Assembly: GCA_046590205.1 (NCBI GenBank)
Contig: JBKJTT010000050.1
Span: 1 to 49,748 of the forward strand
DNA: 49,748 bases
Direction: 5' to 3'
DNA from: DATDEW01 sp046590205
GTDB lineage: Bacteria; Bacteroidota; Ignavibacteria; Palsa-1295
The stretch's first letter is position 1; each line of letters starts with the position of its first letter. The notes beneath the pieces were generated by a model, which was not told the DNA's origin, made no database searches, and worked only from the letters and a program-made list of their open reading frames with translations. Position numbers and translations under genes: made by a program. Of this stretch, positions 43,061-49,748 are shown in pieces.

Positions 43061-43375
43061 CGGAGTACACAGCAAGGCTTTGGAGCTATAATAGGAATGT
43101 TAATAGTTGGCGGATATGGAATTGCATTAGATAATCAATCCTCATCCCCAATTAAAGCATCTGGTTTATTAGGCGGAATGTTAGGAGGTGCCATAGGCTA
43201 TGCTATTGGTAGCGCGATCCCCAGCCCCACTGTTCTTGTATACCCACCTATGTATGAAGAAGGGCAGTTTCTTCGTAAACGAGAATTATACAAGGTATCA
43301 GATGATGAATCAGATAGTTATACACGGTATTGGATAAGTTTAGGTCTATTACTTATTCGTTTAGTTTTCCGATAA
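42737..43375 (+). CDS. Array lipoprotein 6, duplicate of lipoprotein 4
   Basis: A 212-residue near-copy of lipoprotein 4. The first about 110 residues differ at few positions, the Gly-rich middle (GLLGGMLGGAIGYAIGSAI) has diverged strongly, and the VYPPMYEEGQFLRKRELY segment is conserved again. It keeps the same double N-terminus: a membrane helix from 42737 and an internal lipoprotein signal from 42827 (MFCILIMASACIGC). Its stop is 14 bases from the portal stop, so the two converge. Confidence 0.8.
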   Translation: MKYFIIFLAAYIICALIITYIDEIKSIFKRMFCILIMASACIGCSSSLPERTFIIKEVSGVTRTYELYHTTDTALLIRNVEFGTVAERKDAFWMPMGMIDTIWFDNMPRSTQQGFGAIIGMLIVGGYGIALDNQSSSPIKASGLLGGMLGGAIGYAIGSAIPSPTVLVYPPMYEEGQFLRKRELYKVSDDESDSYTRYWISLGLLLIRLVFR

Positions 43376-43389
43376 AGTTAAGTGATCAG

Positions 43390-44529
43390 TTATCGCTTGC
43401 TAAACCCCAACAGCTTCCGCTGCTCATCAATCGTCAGCGCATCTTTCAAAAGCTCTAATCTCTTGAGCTGCCGTTCTTCGGATTCAGGGATAACATTCTC
43501 ATGCTCGATGATGCAGCTTGACGAAAACTCTGCTGCGAGTTGGCGTGTGAGGGCACGCGAGAATTTGCGCAGCGAGTAATCAACGACATCGCGCATAAAG
43601 ACGGCGTAGCTTGTCTCCGCGTTCGAGAGGTTCACGTCGTCGGTATCACCGAGGACTATCTTCGGCACTCTGAACGCTTCGCGTATCGCTTGCTTCATCG
43701 TCTCGCGGCTCTTTGTGAAATCTATCTCACGTACATTCGCCGAGAGCGAGCTGATTTCACCACCATCGGGAAGTATGGCGAGTTTCGATGAGTTCGCAAT
43801 ACCTTTGTACTTCTCATCCCATGCGCGACGTATTTCCTCTATCTGACTTGGTGTCAGCGACGCACCTGGCGGAAAGCGAAGCACAGCGCGGGGGACAGCA
43901 TCGTTCTCAAAGAATCGCTGCTGGTACATTCGGAGCGCCGAGTCAGTACGTGCCGTATCAATAATATCCGATAGCAGTGCATGACCATAGAACGGGGCAG
44001 TGCGAATATCGGAGCGTTTGATATGGATGATGTCGCGTGCAGAAATTCGCACACCTTGCGGTTGAAAGATATATTCTGACGGCAGTTCATCGCTTCCTTT
44101 CTCAATCGTAAAGCTCAAAGCAGGAAGCAGCCACAGCTCGCTTGGCTCACCGCGAAGGTTACGGACTTTCAGTAGGAGTGCATTGCCTGTTGCATCGAGC
44201 CATTGGCTGACAAGCTCGAGCATATCCGGCAGATCGAAGAGCGGATTCGGCTCGCGTAACAACTTTTGGAGCGGATGCGAGTACGGCAGTAGTATTTTCT
44301 CATTCATACTGTCGGTGCGTCGGTTATCATACGCAAGTAGTGTTGCTTTGCCGATTGCTTCGCTTCTCGCATGCATTGCCGCTGAGACTGTCTCGCGGAT
44401 GAACGTGAGGTTCATCCGCGGGGCATCCCACGAGTTGAAGAGATAGGGAAGTGATGGCGAACCACTGACGACTTCGAGCTTGGAAGTGCGAGAGGGTTCT
44501 TTTCGTTTGAAGATGGATGGTAGTCTCAT
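43390..44529 (-). CDS. HK97-family phage portal protein
   Basis: A 379-residue portal protein, the dodecameric ring through which DNA enters the head. Family landmarks are 'SWDAPRMNLTFIRETVSAAMHARSEAIG' (in parts, near 33-60), 'HPLQKLLREPNP', 'GNALLLKVRN', 'DIIHIKRSD', 'YQQRFFENDAVPRAVLRFP' and 'AIREAFRVPKIVLGD'. Near-full length with no breaks, so probably under selection. In an ordinary module the terminase large subunit lies upstream; here only a 109-residue gene and a regulator do. Confidence 0.93.
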   Translation of the reverse strand: MRLPSIFKRKEPSRTSKLEVVSGSPSLPYLFNSWDAPRMNLTFIRETVSAAMHARSEAIGKATLLAYDNRRTDSMNEKILLPYSHPLQKLLREPNPLFDLPDMLELVSQWLDATGNALLLKVRNLRGEPSELWLLPALSFTIEKGSDELPSEYIFQPQGVRISARDIIHIKRSDIRTAPFYGHALLSDIIDTARTDSALRMYQQRFFENDAVPRAVLRFPPGASLTPSQIEEIRRAWDEKYKGIANSSKLAILPDGGEISSLSANVREIDFTKSRETMKQAIREAFRVPKIVLGDTDDVNLSNAETSYAVFMRDVVDYSLRKFSRALTRQLAAEFSSSCIIEHENVIPESEERQLKRLELLKDALTIDEQRKLLGFSKR

Positions 44530-44548
44530 GGGAAATGATGGAGATGAA

Positions 44549-44878
44549 TTATGAATGATTACTTACGGCGTTTACTACTTTCGTCTCGGTTTGCGTCTGT
44601 TGCAGCATTACGTCGGTGAGTATCCGTAGCGAATGTTCTCTGGTCTGCCAATAATCAATAAGCTCTTCGCCTATATGGCGCTCGAGTTCTTCGATGTAAA
44701 AGGCGGATTCGGAGATGAACTTACTTAAGAAGACTGCATCTTCAAATGATATATTTCCTGTTTTTAGCTCCTGTTTCTTCAAAATTGCTGCATATCTGGT
44801 ACGTTCTCTGGCGATTCTGCGCAAAATTGCGATGGAGGGCAGGAGTATTGGGTTACGTCTAAGATCAGTTGTTTCCAT
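44549..44878 (-). CDS. Small helical protein upstream of the portal gene
   Basis: A 109-residue, mostly helical, charged protein (ILRRIARERTRYAAILKKQE, then SFEDAVFLSKFISESAFYIEELE). It starts 87 bases from a TATATTTG box and lies 19 bases before the portal gene, so it is the first gene of the head operon. It has no HTH or ATPase motif; it could be a terminase-small-like or portal accessory protein, but I cannot assign it. Confidence 0.65.
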   Translation of the reverse strand: METTDLRRNPILLPSIAILRRIARERTRYAAILKKQELKTGNISFEDAVFLSKFISESAFYIEELERHIGEELIDYWQTREHSLRILTDVMLQQTQTETKVVNAVSNHS

Positions 44879-45228
44879 AAGTTAAAGTTTTTAGCGTTAA
44901 AGATGACATTTCTTCAAAATAGCATAAAAAGCATAGAAAATGATGTTTTATGTATTTATTTATGCAAATATACATAAATATTATGCTGTCTGCAAGATGC
45001 TCGTCGAAAAATAATGAAAATATTTTAAAAATCTTTGAAAATGCTATGGTTTTCGGCAAAAATAGTTGTATATTTGTGTATTCTCATTCGCCGTCTCCCT
45101 TGTCGGCATCCGAATACAACCTGGAGGAGGTTACCCGAAACTACAGTATCACTGGAGAGGTGAAGACGTGTAAGTCTTTGTGGTTGTATATGTTATGCGG
45201 ATGTTAAATGTGCTAAACGTATACGAAA
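44879..45228. promoter_or_regulatory. Divergent promoter/operator region of the head module
   Basis: The 350-base AT-rich gap between the head operon (minus) and the XRE regulator (plus). On the minus strand TATATTTG (44972-44965) has a TTG 20 bases upstream, a good Bacteroidota promoter. An inverted repeat TTTATGTAT / ATACATAAA (44947-44955, 44970-44978) overlaps it and could be the regulator's operator. On the plus strand TATATTTG lies at 45069-45076. A GGAGGAGG stretch at about 45121 is not followed by an obvious gene. Confidence 0.5.
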
Positions 45229-45669
45229 ATGGATACTGTAGATCAAAAAATAAACGAGTCGAGCCGAGAGGCACCTAAGTACTTTCCGTATAATTCCGGG
45301 GAGACGCAAGGTCAACGAATGCGCCGACTTAGAGACGAAAAGGGACTCCGCCAAGGTTTTATAGCCGAACGTGCAAATATCACACAGGCTCACCTATCCC
45401 GTATCGAGAACGACGAATCCGGCGTAACCCGCAATACACTCCGCAAGATCGCTGATGCTATGGGCGTTCAATTCGAAGAACTCTATGTACCTAAGGATGG
45501 AAAAGAGACAAATGCGCCGCAAGTCATTGATATTGATGATGTCCTCGAAAGCGAATCAGCGATGATACGTTTTATGGGCGGTGAGAAAGTTGATCCGCAA
45601 ACAATGGAATGGGTGCGACGCTCACTTGCAGTTATCCGCAACGAGATAAAACGCAGAAGAGATTACTAA
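45229..45669 (+). CDS. XRE-family transcriptional regulator
   Basis: A 146-residue Cro/CI-type regulator. The helix-turn-helix domain spans about residues 28-85 (GQRMRRLRDEKGLRQGFIAERA with ITQAHLSRIEND as the recognition part, then LRKIADAMGVQFEEL). A C-terminal segment lacks a peptidase or metal-binding motif. It is divergent from the head operon and separated by a promoter region with an inverted repeat, so it probably represses or controls the head genes; that is inference. Confidence 0.9.
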   Translation: MDTVDQKINESSREAPKYFPYNSGETQGQRMRRLRDEKGLRQGFIAERANITQAHLSRIENDESGVTRNTLRKIADAMGVQFEELYVPKDGKETNAPQVIDIDDVLESESAMIRFMGGEKVDPQTMEWVRRSLAVIRNEIKRRRDY

Positions 45670-45675
45670 TAGAAC

Positions 45676-45707
45676 AACCCCGCACAGACGTTCGCCTATG
45701 CGGGGTT
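45676..45707 (+). terminator. Terminator of the XRE gene
   Basis: Perfect stem AACCCCGCA / TGCGGGGTT around a 14-base loop, 7 bases after the stop. The T-tail is weak. Confidence 0.7.
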
Positions 45708-46141
45708 ATTCCCTCATTGAAACTGACTTCACGTACCGGCAGTATATGTCATTGCTGCCGGAATATCAGCTGTGTTTTCTGATAAGGCAATATGATACAC
45801 TATATAATTGATAAGGGAACCTAGATACGTTGCTGTTATGAATTTTCAATTTTCTGACAAGTGGAGTGTCAGTGCTGTTGTGGGTGTGTAGAAGTAATAC
45901 AGAGTAGGTTTTCTTCCGGTTTTAAAGATGACAAAAAAATAACCCCGCATTTTCATACGGGGCTACATCATCACTATGTATTTTCACCTTATGTTTCTCG
46001 GACAGCCGCTAGAGGACAAACATCAGCTGCGAGAAAAACTATTCACCTACAAAGTTATACAGCAAACGAATGAGATCGGATTGCATCTCCCGAATTTTTT
46101 CTCTGTGCCATTTCTTTTCCTTCATGTGTTTTTAAGACCAC
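45708..46141. other. Intergenic stretch without a clear gene
   Basis: About 430 bases with no convincing coding frame. An open frame (45976-46257) overlaps the next gene's signal peptide in another frame and looks spurious. The only structure is a CCCCG...CGGGG hairpin at 45943-45962 followed, on the minus strand, by a T-rich stretch. Otherwise I see nothing. Confidence 0.5.
45943..45962 (-). terminator. Terminator-like hairpin, minus strand
   Basis: CCCCG / CGGGG arms with a 10-base loop. On the minus strand the hairpin is followed by TTATTTTTTTG. No minus-strand gene lies just upstream, so either an antisense RNA or chance is implied. Confidence 0.45.
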
Positions 46142-47041
46142 ATGAAAAAAGTATTTATCTTATTATCAATTCTCTTGCCGATCGGCGTATTCGCACAAGA
46201 GAAGACCATCCTCTTTGTTGTAGAGCAGCATATGGATGCTTCCGGCTGGAACATTGAACCCATTGCTGAATACCATTATGGCAGATTCCAGGATGCTGTA
46301 TCACAACCATCGCAAATGTCAGATGTAAAAGAGACCGGCGGCAACGGGGAGTACCGTGCATTTACGCTTGACTATTTTCCCCCAGGTAAAACCTACCCAC
46401 TTTTTCACAATAACGAACAGCTTGGGCTTGTCTCTATCAAAGAAGCTGACACGAACTATGCCTGCTTGCAGTTAACGGCAACATGTGAGACTCGCTACGG
46501 CGGGATGCGTACAATTGAGCCCGATACACGCGGACTTGCAGTCAGTGACACACTCCGCCGCGAACGCAAACCAAAGATGAGAGCTACCACGTCAGCCGAC
46601 ACATCAGCTGCCCATGCATATGCTAAATTCTTTTATTCATCGCAGCGAGTATCTCCGTCGTTCATCAAAAACATTCAAGTTGCGCGTATCAAAGCAATCG
46701 ATATTAACGGCGATGGCACGGTAGAACTCATCGCGGATTGCGAAGCAACGCAGATGGTAAAGGAAAAAGGATATAGTTGGGAGAAGATTGCTATCCTCAC
46801 TATGATGCTCACACAAACTGATGATGGCAAGTGGAAAGAAATATACTCGGCGTTTTACGTATCAAAAGATGAATCCGATGCACGCCGCATAGAAACCTTC
46901 GATGTAATAGACATGGATAACGACGGCTCGCTCGAGATAGTAATGAAGAATTACTTCTACGAAGCATGGAATTACACCATCGTCGCCAAGCAAAATGGCA
47001 AGTGGAAAGAAGTTTTCAATGGGGCAGGGGGAGGGTGTTAG
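46142..47041 (+). CDS. Secreted protein with EF-hand/FG-GAP-like calcium sites
   Basis: A 299-residue secreted protein. A signal peptide (MKKVFILLSILLPIGVFAQ) is followed by a region of unknown fold, then two DxNxDG-type loops, DINGDGTVELIADC (about 197) and DMDNDGSLEIVMKN (about 260), which match calcium-binding FG-GAP/VCBS or dockerin-like sites. The closing strand (NGKWKEVFNG) resembles the family's blade. No T9SS tail or enzyme motif is visible. A terminator lies beyond. Confidence 0.75.
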   Translation: MKKVFILLSILLPIGVFAQEKTILFVVEQHMDASGWNIEPIAEYHYGRFQDAVSQPSQMSDVKETGGNGEYRAFTLDYFPPGKTYPLFHNNEQLGLVSIKEADTNYACLQLTATCETRYGGMRTIEPDTRGLAVSDTLRRERKPKMRATTSADTSAAHAYAKFFYSSQRVSPSFIKNIQVARIKAIDINGDGTVELIADCEATQMVKEKGYSWEKIAILTMMLTQTDDGKWKEIYSAFYVSKDESDARRIETFDVIDMDNDGSLEIVMKNYFYEAWNYTIVAKQNGKWKEVFNGAGGGC

Positions 47042-47073
47042 GGGAGTGTAGTGTAGCTTTATGTAAAGATTAT

Positions 47074-47107
47074 AAAAAAGCCGCTACTTATATTAAGTAG
47101 CGGCTTT
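47074..47107. terminator. Bidirectional terminator
   Basis: Perfect 11-bp stem GCCGCTACTTA / TAAGTAGCGGC, preceded by an A-run and followed by TTT. It lies between the convergent genes ending at 47041 and 47130. Confidence 0.9.
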
Positions 47108-47129
47108 CTGTATTCTATAATCCTCCGAA

Positions 47130-49748
47130 TTAGCGGATGATTGTTAGTCTTTGTGTCTGCGTACCGGAGTCGGTATGGAGTCGAACGGTATATGATCCAG
47201 ACGGAAGGTTATCGGTAGCAACGTTGAAGACATGCTCACCACCAGTAATGAATTGGTTACTAATTACATTGAGTACTTCATTTCCGAGAGCATCAAGTAC
47301 CGACAAAGTTGCGTACTCACCTGCATCAAGTCTGAACTGCAACGTTGTTGAAGATGCAGTAGGGTTCGGATATGGCGGATAGAGATGCCCTGATGATCTT
47401 GTGCCTGACGGCGGATCATTCTTCTTCACCGATGAAAGCGGGTCAGAGAGTGTGACAGAGTCTTCGGTAAGAATATTACCAGCATCATCCCTTGTTACGT
47501 AGTGAATCACTAACGTCTTTCCAGTACTACCTGCAACAGTCAAATAGATTGGGCGAATAGTAGATCCCTGTGCAGGACGAGACTCCGCAGATGGAGTTGC
47601 CCATTGTGACGTTACGGGGAATAGGTATGACGTACCGTCATAGACTCCCTTAACCGCATTGTAAGTTAATGAGTCATTATCTTCATACGGTCCTGTTGCA
47701 AGAATCTTTGTATCCTTATCAACAGAGATGTTTACGGTCGCAACCTGGGCATTGGATTTATTCTTCACCGCAAAGTATAACGCATAGGTCCGAACATTTG
47801 TAGGTTTTGTCGTTGAATCATCCTTACCCAACACATCGCCACCCGGCAAAGTAGTCCCCGGGACAATTGCGATTATTTCGTCGGTTGTCTCAAGGGTATC
47901 TTTCGGGTTACTGACATTGACATATCGATACGTAAGATAATTGATGAACGAACCTTGATCGGCATAATTATCATACCTAATTGGTATGACAGCTTTTTCG
48001 CCGTGACCAAGTGACAGTGATTTTGATCCGACAAAGTTTGGTGCCGTAGCTCCGTCAAACTGTGTCACACGAACACCAGCACCTGATTGCAGAGAAACAC
48101 CCGTCAGACGTATTCCATCTTCTGCAGTGAAATCTACAGGAAGTTTCGGAAGATCTATCGTCAATGTACCTGCCGTCTTGCTTGTCAATTTGATGACTGA
48201 GATTTTCGGAAGGTCTACTTGCCAATCGTGAATTATCCACTGACCTGTTCTTCTTACGGCATAGCAAATCATCGTATCACACGTGCGGCAATTGACATCG
48301 GTGAAGCTGTAGCGCACACAGAAGCGAAGAGAATCCGAACAGCCAAACCATGGACTGTTAGGCGGGTTCGGGAAACGAATCTGTAACGTAAATGGCGTCG
48401 CCGACATCGTTACACCTAAAGGCGACGTTCCCCAGATTGCTTCACGATACGGAGCAGGTGGTGGCGTCGCAAAGGGCTGTGGTGTGTTCGAGAGCGGAAG
48501 ACCACCGACACTTGCTTGCGGATTAATAATATTGCCGAATACGGGAGCCCAGCCCGAAGTTTGACATAGAAAACCACCTAGTAATCTCCTATCCGCACTG
48601 ACTACAGTTGCTGTGAATTTCACAATTGCCGAAGGTCCCGCGCTTAATCCCGTTGCAATTTGCGAAACACCCAACATAGGTTGCGTAACTCGCGGCGTTC
48701 CGTGCTGAATCGTCTTCTGGAATCCTTCGCAGCAATCTTTGCACTTTGGAAGTGTAAAGCAGAACGTTTGAATACAGCAATTCTTTTCTTGGATATATGG
48801 TACACCTGCCGAAATTGCCAAAGCTGTATCTATAATCTTTACATCAAAACAGATTTGCGAATTTTCTAACGCATCAGGTCCGCTGATTGTAAAGGTAAGT
48901 GTATTTGTTGTTCCACCAGGTGGGATTGGCGGAACAAGATAGACCGGGTTCGGTGTAATCGTCACCACAGATGGAGAAGTAATCATAATCTTATCCATCG
49001 GATAAATTGTTTCATTCTTAATCTTGACCGCCAGTGTAAAGACAGCTCCTGCCGGTGTCTTAGAAATACACTCTACTTTCTGTTCAAGAAGTGTAAAACA
49101 ATTTGTTTGAATTGGCGGCGCACAATCCACTTGCAATGTTTGTCTGCAAATTTCACCGTTGACCCCTGTCCAAGTGAACTCAATTGCCTGAGGTATGACC
49201 GTCCCGGGTAACAGATTCAGACAGAATGTACCCACATCAAGATTGCCGACAGGAAAAAATCCACCACCAATAGGTGTTTGAATAAGTGTTGTTGTAGAGA
49301 GCTGGGTAGTATTCCAATTCGCCCCGGTACTAATCGTAGAGAACGTTGCACCCGAGGTGATGATCTGTGCCTGAAGATTTAAGAATGTATTTGCAGAGGC
49401 ATTGTCAAATTTGATCTGCCAACAACACAACCCCATCGAATCTTTCTTTACCAACGTAATTGATGCCTTACAATTACCTGTATCTTGAACGCTTCCGCAA
49501 GAATCACGGAAGACATCAACGTCGCCAATCTGTGTCTTATCTTGAAGCCCTGCAACGCCGTTAAGATCAATAAAATAACCAGTAGATTGAACGGTGGTTA
49601 GAGTGTTGCCGGACGCAGGTGTTCGCTGCAATCCATAGATACCGGAAAAACTGGCTGGGAACGCTAGAAAATCGCCAGACAACCACAGAACAGAGTCACA
49701 ATCAAGATTCGTGCATCTGATTGAATCCATTTTTCCGTATCCGTAATC
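47130..49748 (-). CDS. Large T9SS-secreted Cys-rich protein, 5' end missing
   Basis: At least 872 residues; the frame is open at the right edge, so the N-terminus is outside the window, and the Met at 49730 is not necessarily the start. The visible part has scattered Cys residues (such as KDCCEGFQ and QEKNCCIQTFCF) and long beta-rich Ig-like stretches of unknown type. It ends in a type IX sorting domain (LYPPYPNPTASSTTLQF, VLDALGNEVLNV, LPSGSYTVRL). Probably a large surface protein; function unknown. Confidence 0.82.
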   Translation of the reverse strand, partial: DYGYGKMDSIRCTNLDCDSVLWLSGDFLAFPASFSGIYGLQRTPASGNTLTTVQSTGYFIDLNGVAGLQDKTQIGDVDVFRDSCGSVQDTGNCKASITLVKKDSMGLCCWQIKFDNASANTFLNLQAQIITSGATFSTISTGANWNTTQLSTTTLIQTPIGGGFFPVGNLDVGTFCLNLLPGTVIPQAIEFTWTGVNGEICRQTLQVDCAPPIQTNCFTLLEQKVECISKTPAGAVFTLAVKIKNETIYPMDKIMITSPSVVTITPNPVYLVPPIPPGGTTNTLTFTISGPDALENSQICFDVKIIDTALAISAGVPYIQEKNCCIQTFCFTLPKCKDCCEGFQKTIQHGTPRVTQPMLGVSQIATGLSAGPSAIVKFTATVVSADRRLLGGFLCQTSGWAPVFGNIINPQASVGGLPLSNTPQPFATPPPAPYREAIWGTSPLGVTMSATPFTLQIRFPNPPNSPWFGCSDSLRFCVRYSFTDVNCRTCDTMICYAVRRTGQWIIHDWQVDLPKISVIKLTSKTAGTLTIDLPKLPVDFTAEDGIRLTGVSLQSGAGVRVTQFDGATAPNFVGSKSLSLGHGEKAVIPIRYDNYADQGSFINYLTYRYVNVSNPKDTLETTDEIIAIVPGTTLPGGDVLGKDDSTTKPTNVRTYALYFAVKNKSNAQVATVNISVDKDTKILATGPYEDNDSLTYNAVKGVYDGTSYLFPVTSQWATPSAESRPAQGSTIRPIYLTVAGSTGKTLVIHYVTRDDAGNILTEDSVTLSDPLSSVKKNDPPSGTRSSGHLYPPYPNPTASSTTLQFRLDAGEYATLSVLDALGNEVLNVISNQFITGGEHVFNVATDNLPSGSYTVRLHTDSGTQTQRLTIIR

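Noticed and set aside
44950..45207. 85-codon plus-strand frame upstream of the XRE gene
   Set aside because: It runs through the AT-rich promoter region with the inverted repeat and -7 boxes and shows no coding character.
45976..46257. Open frame of 93 codons overlapping the secreted-protein gene
   Set aside because: It overlaps the signal peptide of the real gene at 46142 in another frame, shows no family features, and its C-terminal part is a frame shadow.

Overview
The window looks like a chromosome segment of a T9SS-bearing bacterium from the Bacteroidota/Chlorobiota/Ignavibacteriota side of the tree. A 'Candidatus Kapabacteria'-like lineage is my best guess, but this is inference. Supporting signs are many secreted proteins ending in a type IX secretion (Por) C-terminal sorting domain, numerous small lipoproteins, several upstream regions with the Bacteroidota -7 box TAnnTTTG, and moderate GC. 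I saw no tRNA, rRNA or CRISPR array.

About 1-32 kb is mostly ordinary host sequence. It holds a subtilase, a beta-propeller (SBBP) protein, a pectate-lyase-like protein and other T9SS cargo, plus housekeeping genes: rsmI, rmuC, a hemY-type oxidase, a LipM/LplA-type enzyme, an lptG-like permease, marC, osmC, hemerythrin and a TMEM175-type channel. There is also a 977-residue repeat-rich fibre protein, an M15 dipeptidase, a PQQ-type sugar dehydrogenase and an M16 metalloprotease. Two type II toxin-antitoxin pairs are present: UPF0175/DUF3368 at 4.3-4.9 kb and a RelE/ParE-like pair at 32.3-32.7 kb. Each lies near a direct repeat of the 3' part of the gene before it (55 bp with one mismatch, and 23 bp exact).

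About 32.7-45.7 kb is the accessory region. On the minus strand are the parts of an HK97-type virion head: portal, prohead protease, major capsid protein, a head-tail connector and two or three small head/tail-type genes. No terminase, integrase, lysis or long-tail gene is visible. The head genes are pulled apart by host-like genes and palindromic repeats. A divergent XRE regulator with a 9-bp-arm inverted repeat in the shared promoter region sits at the upstream end. Two decayed copies of the 3' end of the 34.6-35.0 kb gene lie downstream, so the module appears old and partly eroded, while the main head genes remain open.

The most unusual part is 39.8-43.4 kb. Six paralogous lipoprotein genes run on the opposite strand between portal and protease. 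Three form an overlapping ATGA-coupled set whose proteins all end in EEPDELKKIK, and two are a recent duplication that includes the promoter. I do not recognise this family. With the terminase-less head genes it is the best candidate here for an undescribed system. Nearby, a propeller lipoprotein gene has been broken by a 32-bp insertion that created a perfect 21-bp-arm hairpin.

The right end holds an EF-hand-like secreted protein and the 3' part of a large T9SS protein that runs off the window.
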